A stretch of 64,000 bases of DNA from Branchiostoma floridae. Lineage: Eukaryota > Chordata > Leptocardii > Amphioxiformes > Branchiostomatidae. Position numbers and translations under genes: made by a program. Below are positions 21,181-32,371 of this stretch, in pieces; positions within the stretch are counted from its first letter, which is position 1, and each line of letters opens with the position of its first letter. The stretch is from positions 361,383 through 425,382 of the forward strand of contig NW_023365779.1 of assembly GCF_000003815.2 (NCBI RefSeq). The letters are read 5' to 3'. The notes below the pieces were generated by a model. The model did not search any database. It was not told the origin of the DNA and was given only the letters and a program-made list of their open reading frames with translations.

Positions 21181-21628
21181 GCGCTCAGACAGGCTCATAA
21201 TGGTTTTGTGCCGTTAACGTATAACTCTCTATTCCTCAGGTGGTGGCACCAATACAAATGGGGATCACAGAACAGCAGAGCCTCTAACTGTGGACAGCAA
21301 CTGATGTTTCAGTACCAGGAACAGCACCTAGCTGTTCAGTTCCAGGGACAGGCACTCAGACAGGCCCATAATGGTTTCCTGCCGTTAACGTATAACTCTC
21401 TATTCCTCAGGTGGTGGCACCAATACAAATGGGGAGCACAGAACAAGCAGAGCCTCTAACTGTGGACAGCAACTAACGTTTCAGTACCAGGAACAGCACC
21501 TAGCTGTTCAGTTCCAGGGACAGGCGCTCAGACAGGCTCATAATGGTTTTGTGCCGTTAACGTATAACTCTCCATTCCTCAGGTGGTGGCACCAATACAA
21601 ATGGGGATCACAGAACAAGCAGCACTTC
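21181..21628. repeat. 171-bp tandem repeat, about 2.6 copies
   Basis: GCGCTCAGACAGGC, TAACGTATAACTCTC, GGTGGTGGCACCAATAC and CTGTTCAGTTCCAGGGACAG recur at 21181, 21352 and 21524. Each unit contains CTAACTGTGGACAGCAACT, the seed of the adjoining 17-bp satellite. Confidence 0.9.
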
Positions 21629-22815
21629 TGACTGTGGACAGCATCGAACTGTGGACAGCATCAAACTGTGGACAGCATTGAACTGTGGACAGCAACTAAC
21701 TGTGGACAGCAACTAACTGTGGACAGCATCCAACTGTGGACAGCATCAAACTGTGGACAGCATCGAACTGTGGACAGCAACTAACTGTGGACAGCAACTA
21801 ACTGTGGACAGCAACTAACTGTGGACAGCAACTTTGAACTGTGGACAGCATCGAACTGTGGACAGCATTGCACTGTGGACAGCATCAAACTGTGGACAGC
21901 AACTAACTATGGACAGCATCGAACTGTGGACAGCATTGAACTGTGGACAGCATTGCACTGTGGATAGCATTGCACTGTGGACAGTAACTAACTGTGGATA
22001 GCAACTAACTTTGGACAGCATCAAACTGTGGACAGCATTCAACTGTGGACAGCAACTAACTATGGACAGCATCGAACTGTGGACAGCAACTAACTGTGGA
22101 TAGCAACTAACTGGACAGCATTGAACTGTGTACAGTATTGAACTATGGACAGCATCGAACTGTGGACAGCATCAAGCTGTGGACAGCATTGAACTGTAGA
22201 CAGCATTGCACTGTGGACAGCATCAAACTGTGGACAGCATTGCACTGTGGACAGCATTTAACTGTGGACAGCATTGAACTGTGGATAGCAACTAACTGTG
22301 GACAGCAATGAACTGTGGACAGCAACTAACTGTGGACAGCAACTAACTGGACAGCATTGAACTGTGTACAGTATTGAACTATGGACAGCATCGAACTGTG
22401 GACAGCATCAAGCTGTGGACAGCATTGAACTGTAGACAGCATTGCACTGTGGACAGCATCAAACTGTGGACAGCATTGAACTGTGGACAGCATTGAACTG
22501 CGCAGCATTGCACTGTGGACAGCATTGTACTGTGGACAGCATCGAAGTGTGGACAGCATCGAACTGTGGATAGCAACTAACTGTGGACAGCATCAAACTG
22601 TGGACAGCATCAAACTGTGGACAGCATTGAACTGTGGACAGCAACTAACTGTGGATAGCAACTAACTGTGGACAGCATCAAACTGTGGACAGCATTGAAC
22701 TGTGGACAGCATCTAACTGTGGATAGCATCCAACTCTGGACAGCACCTAACTCTGGACAGCACCTAACTCTGGACAGCACCTAACTCTGGACAGCATCCA
22801 ACTGTGGACACCACC
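21629..22815. repeat. 17-bp satellite (ACTGTGGACAGCATCGA)
   Basis: About 70 degenerate copies of ACTGTGGACAGCAT(C/T)(A/G)A, including an AACTAACTGTGGACAGC variant, run head to tail. A block of well over 100 bp starting at 22111 is repeated nearly exactly starting at 22347 (offset 236 bp), showing higher-order duplication. Its right edge (from about 22800) returns to ACGTTTCAGTACCA, the continuation of the 171-bp unit. It lies in the intron between the exons proposed at 20208-20434 and 23340-23509. Open frames on both strands are repeat artefacts. Confidence 0.95.
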
Positions 22816-23106
22816 TAACGTTTCAGTACCAAGGGCAGCACTTCTTGTTGCAAAGATGTCCTCAATTCACTGGCATATGACGTACATGTATGTGACTTGT
22901 GACAATCATCCCAGTTCCTAACAGTGGTGAAATATGGTTCAAAAGTCAGCAATGGATCTACAGGGTGCTGGTTTGAAGAGAAATATGGCAAGGGGTAACG
23001 GTTCAGTGTTTAAGTACATCTTGCAAATGCCAAGCCCATTCGTCTGCAGCCCACTGCCAGACCCCCTCAAACCGGCTCAAAAAGCAGCCAATCCCCTAGA
23101 GAAACA
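22816..23106. other. Short unique stretch
   Basis: The remainder of a 171-bp unit (to about 22845) is followed by unique DNA with no firm gene signal. Confidence 0.4.
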
Positions 23107-23204
23107 CCCCCAAAGCTGTCACTCAAGCAACTGGATATGATTTGGGCTTGTTTCCAAAATCCTATCCAGTGGTTTGATTAACTAGTTTTGGACGTATCTT
23201 ATTT
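23107..23204. mobile_element. Diverged AAGCAACTGG-family MITE
   Basis: CTCAAGCAACTGGATATGAT and TTTCCAAAATCCTATCCAG are followed by TTTGGACGTATCTT, matching the family layout with substitutions. Confidence 0.5.
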
Positions 23205-23339
23205 CATGGATGTCTAGCTTTCATTGAAAAACCAAGCTTATGGACCCAGCGCCAAGCACATGCCTCATACCAGCCAAGAAAAGTGCAAGGCACTTTCTTA
23301 TTGCCAAGACAGCCCATAAAGAAAGGGAACTGGCCTCAC

Positions 23340-23509
23340 CTATGGTACACAAATCTGAGACCCATCCACCCAAGATGGAAGTGTTCGAACATTCAATCTT
23401 CACATGAGCTATTGTGGAGCCGAATCCCTTGGCATCAGGAGTAGAAAGGCCATCCTCAGTAGATAGCTTCATGTGATGCATGGAGGTAGGAAAGCGGAGG
23501 TGTAACAAG
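23340..23509 (-). CDS. Putative internal coding exon, product unknown
   Basis: The minus-strand frame reads LLHLRFPTSMHHMKLSTEDG and continues STPDAKGFGSTIAHVKIECS to a Trp/Val-containing end (GGWVSDLCTI). A strong donor, ATAG|GTGAGG, follows directly. Acceptor candidates are CTATAG at 23515-23520 or AACAG just inside it. The exon ends with one nucleotide of a split codon, matching the exon at 20208-20434, with an intron of about 2.9 kb holding the 171-bp and 17-bp satellites. The LINE-tail array at 23535-23925 begins right upstream of the acceptor. I do not recognise the protein. Confidence 0.45.
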
Positions 23510-23534
23510 CTGTTCTATAGGATATATCCCACCT

Positions 23535-23925
23535 GGCTGTGTGCCTGGGAAGCTGGTGTGTTACACAGGAGAGTAGTGTTGCAGCTGGAAGGTACAGATA
23601 CAGATGTGAGGCCTCCAGAATAGTTATAATGACTGTGCAGATACAGAAGCTGGTGTGTTACACAGGAGAGCCAGTTGTAAGGTACAAATGTGAGGCCTCC
23701 AGAATAGTAATAATGACTGTGCAGATACAGAAGCTGGTGTGTTACACAGGAGAGCCAGTTGTAAGGTACAAATGTGAGGCCTCCAGAATAGTAATAATGA
23801 CTGTGCAGATACAGAAGCTGGTGTGTTACACAGGAGAGTGGTGTACCAGCTGCAAGGTACAGATACAGATGTGAGGCCTCCAAAATAGCCACAGGCCAAT
23901 TATCCTGGCTATACAGAAGCTGGTG
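23535..23925. repeat. 84-bp tandem array derived from the LINE 3' tail
   Basis: Units containing ATACAGAAGCTGGTGTGTTA and GTGAGGCCTCCAGAATAGT repeat at 84 bp (for example 23641, 23725, 23809). The first part is the CR1-like 3' tail motif seen at 4973-5118. Long open frames on both strands are repeat artefacts. Confidence 0.85.
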
Positions 23926-24084
23926 TGTTATACTACGGGGCACTATTCTATGGAGAACAGCTATTCTACTAATATTTGTTCAATTTGTATTGTATATTTA
24001 TGTATGTGGTCACAGCTATCAGCCCTGCTGCCTATGTGCCCACTTTGCAAACTGAAGAAAGTTAAGATACCAGCTATACAGATA

Positions 24085-24665
24085 CAGATACAGAAGTTAG
24101 TGTTACAATTATGGGCAGTTATACCGGCTATATAGATACAGATACAGAAGCTGGTGTGTTATACTAAAGGATGGTTATACCATCTATACAGATATAGATA
24201 CAGATACAGAAGCTGGTGTGTTACACCAAAGAGCAGTTATACAAACTATACAACACAGAATACAGAAGCTGGTGTGTTACACCGAAGGGCGGTTATACAA
24301 GCTATACAGGTACAGATACAGAAGCTGGTGTGTTACACCAAAGGGCAGTTATACCGGCTATATAGATACAGATACAGAAGCTGGTGTGTTACACCAAAGG
24401 GCAGTTATACCGGCTATATATGTGTGTTACACTGAAGGGTGGTTATACCGGCTATACAGGTACAGATACAGAAGCTGGTGTGTTACACTGAAGGCTCATT
24501 ATCTATTATAGGAGCGATACAGAATCTGATACAGAAGCTGGTGTGATGTGCTTAAGGTTGGTTCTATTGGCTATACAGACACTGAAGCTAATGTGTTACA
24601 CTTGAGAACACTTATACCGTCTATACATATACAGTTACACTTGAGAACAATTACACCGGCTGTAA
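24085..24665. repeat. LINE-tail tandem array, unit about 57-62 bp
   Basis: Copies of AGAAGCTGGTGTGTTACAC, GGGCAGTTATACCGGCTATA and CAGATACAG run head to tail, most regularly between 24140 and 24480. The unit is the one at the 3' end of the CR1-like LINE at 4643-5118. Confidence 0.9.
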
Positions 24666-24818
24666 GATATAGATACTAACGTAGCGCGGGACCTCCCTGA
24701 TAGCTGGCGGCTAGTTGCCAAAACTTGGCTCCGCTTCATCCCAACCAATCACAGGAAATAAATTGTGCCTTCCATGTTGGCCTGAATGTCGATGGATTTC
24801 CTATACTGTAGTTTAGCC
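24666..24818. other. Short unique spacer
   Basis: Nothing is recognised between two tandem arrays. Confidence 0.4.
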
Positions 24819-25343
24819 GTCTGTGTGAGGTATGGATGGGTTCATAACGACCCGGCTTCCCCGTCTGTGTGAGGTATGGATGGGTTCATAACGACCCGGC
24901 TTCCCCGTCTGTGTGAGGTATGGATGGGTTCATAACGACCCGGCTTCCCCGTCTGTGTGAGGTATGGATGGGTTCATAAAGACCCGGCTTCCCCGTCTGT
25001 GTGAGGTATGGATGGGTTCATAACGACCCGGCTTCCCCGTCTGTGTGAGGTATGGATGGGTTCATAACGACCCGGCTTCCCCGTCTGTGTGAGGTATGGA
25101 TGGGTTCATAACGACCCGGCTTCCCCGTCTGTGTGAGGTATGGATGGGTTCATGACGACCCGGCTTCCCCGTCTGTGTGAGGTATGGATGGGTTCATAAC
25201 GACCCGGCTTCCCCGTCTGTGTGAGGTATGGATGGGTTCATAACGACCCGGCTTCCCCGTCTGTGTGAGGTATGGATGGGTTCATAACGACCCGGCTTCC
25301 CCGTCTGTGTGAGGTATGGATGGGTTCATAACGACCCGGCTTC
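24819..25343. repeat. 44-bp minisatellite, 12 near-identical copies
   Basis: The unit GTCTGTGTGAGGTATGGATG, then GGTTCATAACGACCCGGCTT and CCCC repeats at exactly 44 bp. Only isolated substitutions are seen (AAAGACCC near 24977, CATGACG near 25152). Homogeneity indicates recent expansion. It is not a CRISPR: there are no spacers. Confidence 0.98.
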
Positions 25344-26118
25344 GGGGGAACCAGCTTCATTTCATGCGTCTGAACCGCTCAAGTCTTCTCATCCCATCCC
25401 TTAGACATGGGCAGAAATAAAGTAGTTATTTGGTCCACTGTCTTCTCTGTCATGACCAGAGGAAGACTAGCTATTCTGTGAGCAAAACCGGGATTGTAGA
25501 TTGAGATCACTTTTTTTCCCTTTTACTGACTTTTAGTGCCTTCAGGTGAGAAGGTTTCTCTGGTTAAAAATTGGCACCTGGATGAATACTTCAATGTTTC
25601 TTCCTGGAATCTCAGCACACCTGCTGCCAGATATGATAGGTACAGAAACAGAGCTATTTCATACTTGCCCAGTCTTGAATACTCATTTATAGTCTGTATT
25701 TAATGTCACATCATAACAAAATGGTAAGGTTGATAATTGCTAATTTTAGTCTGGTGTGTATCAAATATTGACAAGTATGTTATGTTGTAAATGTTGCTAT
25801 TTTAAGGCAAAAACTAACTTAATTCTGCCAGTTTTACAGCAATGTTGTTTTAGTATATCCATGTATGTATATATGTATGTATGACTAAACTATTCCATGA
25901 TATCAAATTCTGGTTAATCTGTTTATACCATTAGGGATTTGATTGTCAGAAGGCGTAGAAATGAGTTTTTTCAGTGTTTATTGGTCGTAGAGGGAAAAAC
26001 ACTTGCTGTACCACAATTTCACAGTGCACCAAAAAAGCTTCAAAAATAAAACCATTGCAAATGTTTCAATAGTTACAGTTGATAAATGAATAACAGAATA
26101 GATAAAACAGCTGGGAAA
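25344..26118. other. Unique stretch, nothing recognised
   Basis: No gene or repeat is recognised apart from short TATG runs near 25860-25890. Confidence 0.4.
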
Positions 26119-26382
26119 CATCTCCTAGCAACAGCCTTTAGAACAGAACTCCCCATGTGTCCCACAGAATCCATCTCCTAGCAACAGCCTTTAGAACAGA
26201 ACTCCCCATGTGTCCCACAGAATCCATCTCCTAGCAACAGCCTTTAGAACAGAACTCCCCATGTGTCCCACAGAATCCATCTCCTAGCAACAGCCTTTAG
26301 AACAGAACTCCCCATGTGTACCACAGAATCCATCTCCTAGCAACAGCCTTTAGAACAGAACTCCCCATGTGTACCACAGAAG
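26119..26382. repeat. 53-bp minisatellite, 5 copies
   Basis: CATCTCCTAGCAACAGCCTT, TAGAACAGAACTCCCCATGT and GTCCCACAGAATC form a 53-bp unit repeated five times almost without change. Confidence 0.95.
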
Positions 26383-26807
26383 CCCTCCTGTGGTTGTTGT
26401 GATTCGCTGATGTGTCAGGGCGGTCCCACAGAAAGGGCCTCTCCATCATGCTGGTAATTATACCTCTCATAAGTGAACATTTGGTGCATCTGAAATCCCA
26501 GCATATCCCACTTGTATGTCTTTCATATTGTATTCCCTGGCTGCTGTGTCAGGCAAACAGCTGCAAATTATCAACTAATAGATAAGGCAACACTAACTTT
26601 GTTTCTGGGTTCTCTTTGAAAAATGTCTAACTTGAATGTAAACACAGCAGTGCAATTTCTAATGGCAAAGTCTGTTTCTTAATGCCTATAGTTCCCATAT
26701 TGAGAGAAAAAATTGCAAAACTGGAAAATTGGAAGAAGAAAAAACAAAGCCAGAGTATCAGGTTTGTTTTGCTGTGCACTCAGTTTTAGGCAATGGATAG
26801 AACTATT
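26383..26807. other. Unique stretch, nothing recognised
   Basis: No exon or repeat is supported. Confidence 0.4.
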
Positions 26808-27250
26808 CAGCACCAGGGACAGCACCTAACTGTTCAGCACCAGGGACTGAAAGTAACTGTTCAGCACCAGGGACAGCAAGTAACTGTTCAGCACCTGAGG
26901 GACAGCAAGTAACTGTTCAGCACCAGGGACAGCAAGTAACTGTTCAGCACCAGCAAGTAACTGTTCAGCACCAGGGACAGCAAGTAACTGTTCAGCACCA
27001 GCAAGTAACTGTTCAGCACCAGGGACTGCAAGTAACTGTTCAGCACCAGGGACTGCAAGTAACTGTTCAGCACCAGGGACTGCAAGTAACTGTTCAGCAC
27101 CAGGGACAGCACCTAACTGTTTAATAACAGGGACTGCAAGTAAATGTTCAGCACCAGGGACAGCAAAGAACTGTTCAACACCAGGGACAGCAAAGAACTG
27201 TTCAGCACCAGGGACAGCACCTAACTGTTCAGCACTAGGGACAGCACCTA
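26808..27250. repeat. 27-bp minisatellite (CTGTTCAGCACCAGGGACAG)
   Basis: CTGTTCAGCACCAGGGACAG followed by CAAGTAA or CACCTAA repeats at 27 bp, with some shortened units. The text resembles AGCACCTAGCTGTTCAG plus TTCCAGGGACAG inside the 171-bp unit at 21181-21628, suggesting common origin. Confidence 0.93.
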
Positions 27251-27367
27251 ACTCTTCAACACTTAACCCTTGTCCTGCTGGCTATTTTTTTTGCCAATTT
27301 AACCTCCCAGAGCTGATGGCTTCATCAGATCAGTAAAACTTGACCTGTCCTGTGCTGCTGCTGCAGA
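27251..27367. other. Short unique spacer
   Basis: No feature is recognised. Confidence 0.3.
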
Positions 27368-27560
27368 TTTTTTTTATTTTTTCATTCACATTTATTTAAC
27401 GAGGATTTAACAAAAAGCAAAGATGCTTATCTGGGTCTTCTCCTCTAACACATGACAAAAATAAGGACACACATACAAAATAACGAACACTAAATAACAT
27501 AGTCAAAAGATAATGATAACAAAGTCAAAATAAACAAGGAATCAAGTAACAGAATGAACG
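27368..27560 (-). mobile_element. Probable LINE 3' tail, minus strand
   Basis: Read on the minus strand, GAGAAGACCCAGATAAGC leads to TTGTTAAATCCTCGTTAAAT, AATGTGAATG and an A-rich end, with an AATAAA signal. This looks like the polyadenylated end of a non-LTR retrotransposon. No coding part is left, so the family is uncertain. Confidence 0.4.
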
Positions 27561-27814
27561 TGCAGCTGGTTTACAAACTTAGGAATAATCAAATAAGGCT
27601 ATATAATCAACTAAAACTAAAAACGACTTGTCTGTTGGATGAACTTGAATACGACATGCTGCAGATTTACTCCCCCATTCGATGGGCTTTGCAGTGGTAT
27701 GCAACTTTTACATGAGAAATACCCAAAACTAATACCAATACAGCTCAGCATGACAAGGGTTAAATAATTCCCCGGAATGACCAATCTGTTGTTGTTGTTC
27801 AGTTGATCACCCAC

Positions 27815-28117
27815 CAGGGCTCAAAATACCACCTGCATATGCAGGTTAGTGCAGGTAATATTGGAGCTGTGCATGTATTTCTGGTGTCTAATTGCACAGG
27901 TCCATGTACTGGGTTTTATGCATAAATGTCGTGTGATGTAGGTGTATATGGATTGTTATTAGCTGTATTAACTGTTACCACCTATTAAGTACAAACAAAA
28001 AAATTGAAATGGTTCCTGAACCATAAGGAAATATGATCCATACTTCTTAAATTCAGAGTGGTGCAGGCAAAGTTTGCTTGGTGCATGCAGGTAATTTTCA
28101 ATGTTACCTGCCCCTGT
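27815..28117 (+). mobile_element. CAGGG-ended MITE, CCTGCA subfamily, 3' end lost
   Basis: It starts CAGGGCTCAAAATACCACC and carries GCAGGTTAGTGCAGGTAA, GGAGCTGTGCATG and ATGTTACCTG, as in the complete copy at 32811-33158. The TTTCGAGCCCTG right end is missing. Confidence 0.65.
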
Positions 28118-28520
28118 TATAACAATACAGCTCAGCATGACAAGGGTTAAATAATTCCCCTGAATGCCCGATGTTCCCTGGCAGTTGATCGCCCATCCAT
28201 CCATCCCGCCGTGCCGCGGCGCTTTCCATCTCCGAGACGCCCATTTAAGCAGCTTCGGGCGGGGCGTTCCATTATCAATCTAAAGCACAGCTTAACCGCT
28301 GCAATCACTGACCTGTAAAATTTACCTTCAGACTCAGATTTCAGTTCCCAGCGACATCCCAGCGACATCCCAGCTACACGAATAAAATCAATATTCCACA
28401 AACCGCCTCATAGATTACAAGCTTTGTTGACGACTGCACAAAAATTCAGGTATAAACATAGTAAAAACAAAATAAAATTCCCATACAAATGTCAAAATAA
28501 ATTTGAACAACACTGTTATC
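28118..28520. other. Unique, locally GC-rich stretch
   Basis: About 28200-28270 is GC-rich and CpG-containing. Minus-strand frames through 28147-28401 are open but have no supported splice context, so no gene is called. Confidence 0.35.
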
Positions 28521-28746
28521 AAGGCTCGAAATACCACCTTCATATGCAGGTTAGTGCAGGTAAAATTGAAGCTGTACAGGTATGACCTATATATGATGTA
28601 GGTGTATGTGGATTGTTATTAGCTGCACTGAATGTTACCAACTATAAAGTATAACAGAATACAGCAATGGTTCCTGAAGAAATTTAGTATGATCCATACT
28701 TCAGAGTGGTGCAGGTAAAAGTTGTCAGGTGCAGGTAATTTTCTGG
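28521..28746 (+). mobile_element. CAGGG-ended MITE, CCTGCA subfamily, truncated
   Basis: AAGGCTCGAAATACCACC, GCAGGTTAGTGCAGGTAAAA, GAAGCTGTACAGGTAT and GTGCAGGTAATTTTC match the family in order. The right terminus is missing. Confidence 0.65.
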
Positions 28747-29189
28747 GACTGACCAGTTTTTATAATTTGACCCACAGCCCCAGGCCTTGTACCCACAACA
28801 TGCACTAATAGATATTGAACTCTCAGCACGGCTAATCAATGACCAACAGAGCTCTGTTATAGGAAATTAAAAGGGCCATAAACGGTTCCCAACAGCCTCA
28901 GGTTTCCTTATCTTCACCACTCACAGATTTCCTTAGGCCATTCCAAGTTAACTCGTCGGTTCTCAGTGAAATGCTGAAATGGGAGATCAATACGTTTCTG
29001 TCGTCCATCTTGTATCTTGAAACGTATGTCAAACTGTGCCTTATTCAATGTTTTATTTACAATTTATACAATTTTATACTAATTTTTATTTACTATTTTA
29101 AGGAGAAGCTTTGTTTCAACCATTTTGCTTTTGCTGCATCATCAGTAAGTAAATGTGGATACAAAACTTATAATGTATAAAAATTGATG
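28747..29189. other. Unique stretch
   Basis: No feature is recognised. It leads directly into a LINE-tail unit. Confidence 0.35.
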
Positions 29190-29262
29190 TGTTAGCTGGT
29201 GTGTTACGCCGAACGGCGGTTATACCGGCTATATAAATACAGATACAGATACAGAAAACCCC
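29190..29262 (+). repeat. Single LINE-tail unit
   Basis: GCTGGTGTGTTACGCC, GGCGGTTATACCGGC and ATACAGATACAGATACAGA are present once, probably a heavily 5'-truncated CR1-like insertion. Confidence 0.75.
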
Positions 29263-29562
29263 AGGGTGTTTTGTGGTTCTGTGATTTCAGAAAATGAAGC
29301 CGAACTATGACCTTATTTGAATTGCACAGGACTGGCACAATACAATGTGAACACTAGGCAGCTACCTAGCTGATAATGTGACCCCGTACATATACAAGCT
29401 AAACTTGAAAATCTACATGAAAACAGTCTGAGGGAAAAGTATGTGCCTTGGTACATGGAATTGCAGGGGTGAATGTAGTAAGATTCAAGATTTCAACCCA
29501 TTTAATTTTGAACACTTGCTGAATAACAAAAAATCTTTCACAATGTCTGTAGTTCTTGTTCC

Positions 29563-29996
29563 TTGAAATTTCCCAGAGGACCAACACATTACCTTGGTAT
29601 GGCCATCTCAGCAGTAACCCTAGATACGGAAGCTGACACTGACAGAGAGAGTTTAATTCCACAGCTAGATTCTAGAATAAGTAGTACTATTCCTGCATTG
29701 GGATGGATTGAAATATGCTGTGTTTGCTCCAGACCATATGTCGGCCTTTCTAGTTTAATTTTAACTTCTTGCTGGAACACAAATCTTTCACAATTTTGTA
29801 ATTCTTGTTCCTTAAATTTCCCTAGAGAACCAACCCCTTACCTTAGTGCGGCCCTCTCAGTGGTAACCCTAAATACGGAAGCTGACACTGAGAGAGAGAT
29901 GGACTCCTCAGCTAAATCCTATCAGTTTTTACGGCAGCGAAGAAAGCAAGAAACGATAAACACCCGTTTGAAAAGGCTGAATGGAGTAATGTGATA
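29563..29996 (+). other. Tandemly duplicated open frame, possible exon pair
   Basis: One open frame covers both halves of a duplication of about 250 bp. In each half a pyrimidine-containing stretch ending TTTCCCAG or TTCCCTAG precedes similar peptides (GPTHYLGMAISAVTLDTEAD and EPTPYLSAALSVVTLNTEAD). The second half continues to a basic C-terminus (FLRQRRKQETINTRLKRLNG) and TGA. However, most differences between the halves change the amino acid, so there is no sign of purifying selection. It could be a decayed exon duplication or chance. Confidence 0.25.
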
Positions 29997-30034
29997 CCCC
30001 ACTGTGAACCCGATGGCCTATCTTAGACGGGAAC

Positions 30035-31890
30035 ATTCGTCTTGCCGACTTCCTTTGTATATAACTTCATGCCGGACAAGACGTGAATGTTAAAGTCTTA
30101 GTCTCGGAGCTTTCCTCAGGAAATTGGCCACTGGAGTTTCAGAATGAAGACATGACAGTTTAGTAGGAGGCAAGAAAAGGAGAATTTTTGCTTTTATTCT
30201 GCTTCCTTTGTATATAACTTCATGCCGGACAAGACGTTAATGTTAAGGCCTTAGTCTGGAAGGTTTCCTCAGAAAATTGGCCACTAGAGTTTCAGAATCT
30301 AGACATGACAAGGGTCACAGTTAAGTACAAGGCAAGAAAAGGAGAATTTTTGCTTTTATTCTGCTTCCTTTGTATATAAATCCACTCTGAACAAGACGTG
30401 AATGTTAAAGTCTAAGTCTGGAAGGTTTCCTTGATTAAATTGGCCACTAGAGTTTCAGAATCTAGACATGACAAGGGTCACAGTTTAGTAAAAGGCAAGA
30501 AAAAGAGAATTTTTGCTTTTATTCTGCTTCCTTTGTATAGAACTTCACTCTGGACAAGATGTGAATGTTAAGGTCTAAATCTATAAGGTTTCCTAAGAAA
30601 ATTGGCCACTAGAGTTTCAGAATGAAGACATGACAGTTTAGTAAAAGGCAAGAAAAGGAGAATTTTTGCTTTAATTCTGTCTTCCTTTGTATATAACTTC
30701 ACTCTGGACAAGACATGAATGTTAAGGTCTTAGTCTAGAAGGTTTCCTCAGAAAATTGGCCACTAGAGTTTCAGAATGTACACATGACAAGAGTCACAGT
30801 TAAGTATAAGGCAAGAAAGGGAAAATTTTTGCTTTTATTCTGCTTCCTTTGTATAGAACTTCACTCTGGACAAGACATGAATGTTAAGGTCTTAGTCTAG
30901 AAGGTTTCCTCAGAAAATTGGCCACTAGAGTTTCAGAATGAAGACATGACAGTTTAGTAGGAGGCAAGAAAAGGAGAATTTTTGCTTTAATTCTGTCTTC
31001 CTTTGTATATAACATCACTCTGGACAAGACGTGAATGTTAAAGTCTTAGTCTGGAAGGTTTCCTTGATTGAATTGGCCACTAGAGTTTCAGAATGTAGAC
31101 ATGACAGTTTAGTAGGAGGCAAGAAAAGGAAAATTTTTGCTTTTATTCTGCTTCCTTTGTATATAACTTCATGCCGGACAAGACGTGAATGTTAAAGTCT
31201 TAGTCTGGAAGGTTCCTAAGAAAATTGGCCACTAGAGTTTCAGAATGAAGACATGACAAGAGTCACAGTTAAGTACAAGGCAAGAAAAGGAGACTTTTTG
31301 CTTTTATTCTGCTTCCTTTGTATAGAACTTCACTCCGGACAAGACTGAAATGTTAAGGGCTAATCCTAGAAGGTTTCCTGAGAAAATTGGCCACTAGAGT
31401 TTCAGAATGTAGACATAGCCAGGGTCACAGTTTAGTAAAAGGCAAAAAAAGGAAAATTTTGCTTTTATTCTGCTTGCTTTGTATATAACTTTATTCTGGA
31501 CAAGACATGAATGTTAAGGTCTAAATCTATAAGGTTTCCTCAGAAAATTGGCCACTAGAGTTTTATAATCTAGACATGACAAGGGTCACAGTTAAGTACA
31601 AGGCAAGAAAAAGAGAATTTTTGCTTTTATTCTGCTTCCTTTGTATATAACTTCACTCTGGACAAGATGTGAATGTTAAGGTCTAAGTCTGGAAGGTTTC
31701 CTGTGAAAATTGGCCGTTATAGTTTCAGAATGTACACATGACAAGGGTCACAGTTTAGTAAGAGACGAGAAAAGGAGAATTTTTGCTTTATTGCGCTTCC
31801 TTTGACTTTGTACATAACTTCACTTTGGACAAGACTGGAATGTTAAGGCCTCAGTCTGGAACATTTCCTCAGAAAATTGGCCACTAGATT
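30035..31890. repeat. About 160-bp satellite, about 12 copies
   Basis: The unit reads CTTCCTTTGTATATAACTTC, GGACAAGACGTGAATGTTAA, AAAATTGGCCACTAGAGTTT, AGACATGACA and GGAGAATTTTTGCTTTTATT. Copies are 150-165 bp apart, and diverge mostly by substitutions and an optional AGGGTCACAGTT segment. The last unit changes at about 31890 into an AAGCAACTGG-MITE fragment. Confidence 0.95.
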
Positions 31891-31930
31891 TTTGAAATCA
31901 TATTCAGTTGCTTGAGTAACTCATTTTAGG
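31886..31930. mobile_element. Fragment of the AAGCAACTGG MITE
   Basis: TTGAAATCATATTCAGTTGC and TTGAGTAACTCATTTTAGG match the right half of the family. Confidence 0.45.
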
Positions 31931-32371
31931 TGCCATGTAACATTACAGTTAACCAAGTAGTAGTAGAAGTAGTAGTGAGTATGTGATTAAGACTTTTTGT
32001 TACAGTTTACATTGTACAAGTACACATAGAATACATTGCAGTGAGTGATTGTGACACAGAATTACGGTTGAGCAGGTGGTCGGTGTACAGAAATGGGACC
32101 AGAAATGGGTTTCTAACCAGTTTAGCTCACCGAACAGCTCATATTCAACTGCTTGTGACAGGAAAAATGGTTATGTACCGCGTCTATGGGTTCACTGTAC
32201 TGGGGAGACGTGTGCTCTAGGAGACAAGTACAACAAATTGACTATGGTTCATCATACAATCCTAAAGGACTGCAAACTTTTCCTGTAGCAAGTCAGGATT
32301 GAATGCTTTATTCTTGTCACTTTATACATTTTCTTTAGAATTATGAGAGTCAACTAAAAGAGATGGTGTGG
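31931..32371. other. Unique stretch
   Basis: A short AGTAGTAG run lies near 31960. A 70-residue open frame (32076-32288) has no coding support. Confidence 0.35.

Noticed and set aside
21815-22665. Several 60-85 residue frames on both strands
   Set aside because: They are translations of the 17-bp satellite, which happens to lack stops in several frames.
23515-24511. Frames of up to 142 residues in both directions
   Set aside because: They follow the LINE-tail tandem arrays and shift with each unit.
24819-25343. CRISPR-like regular repeat
   Set aside because: Units are contiguous without spacers, and the context is animal DNA.
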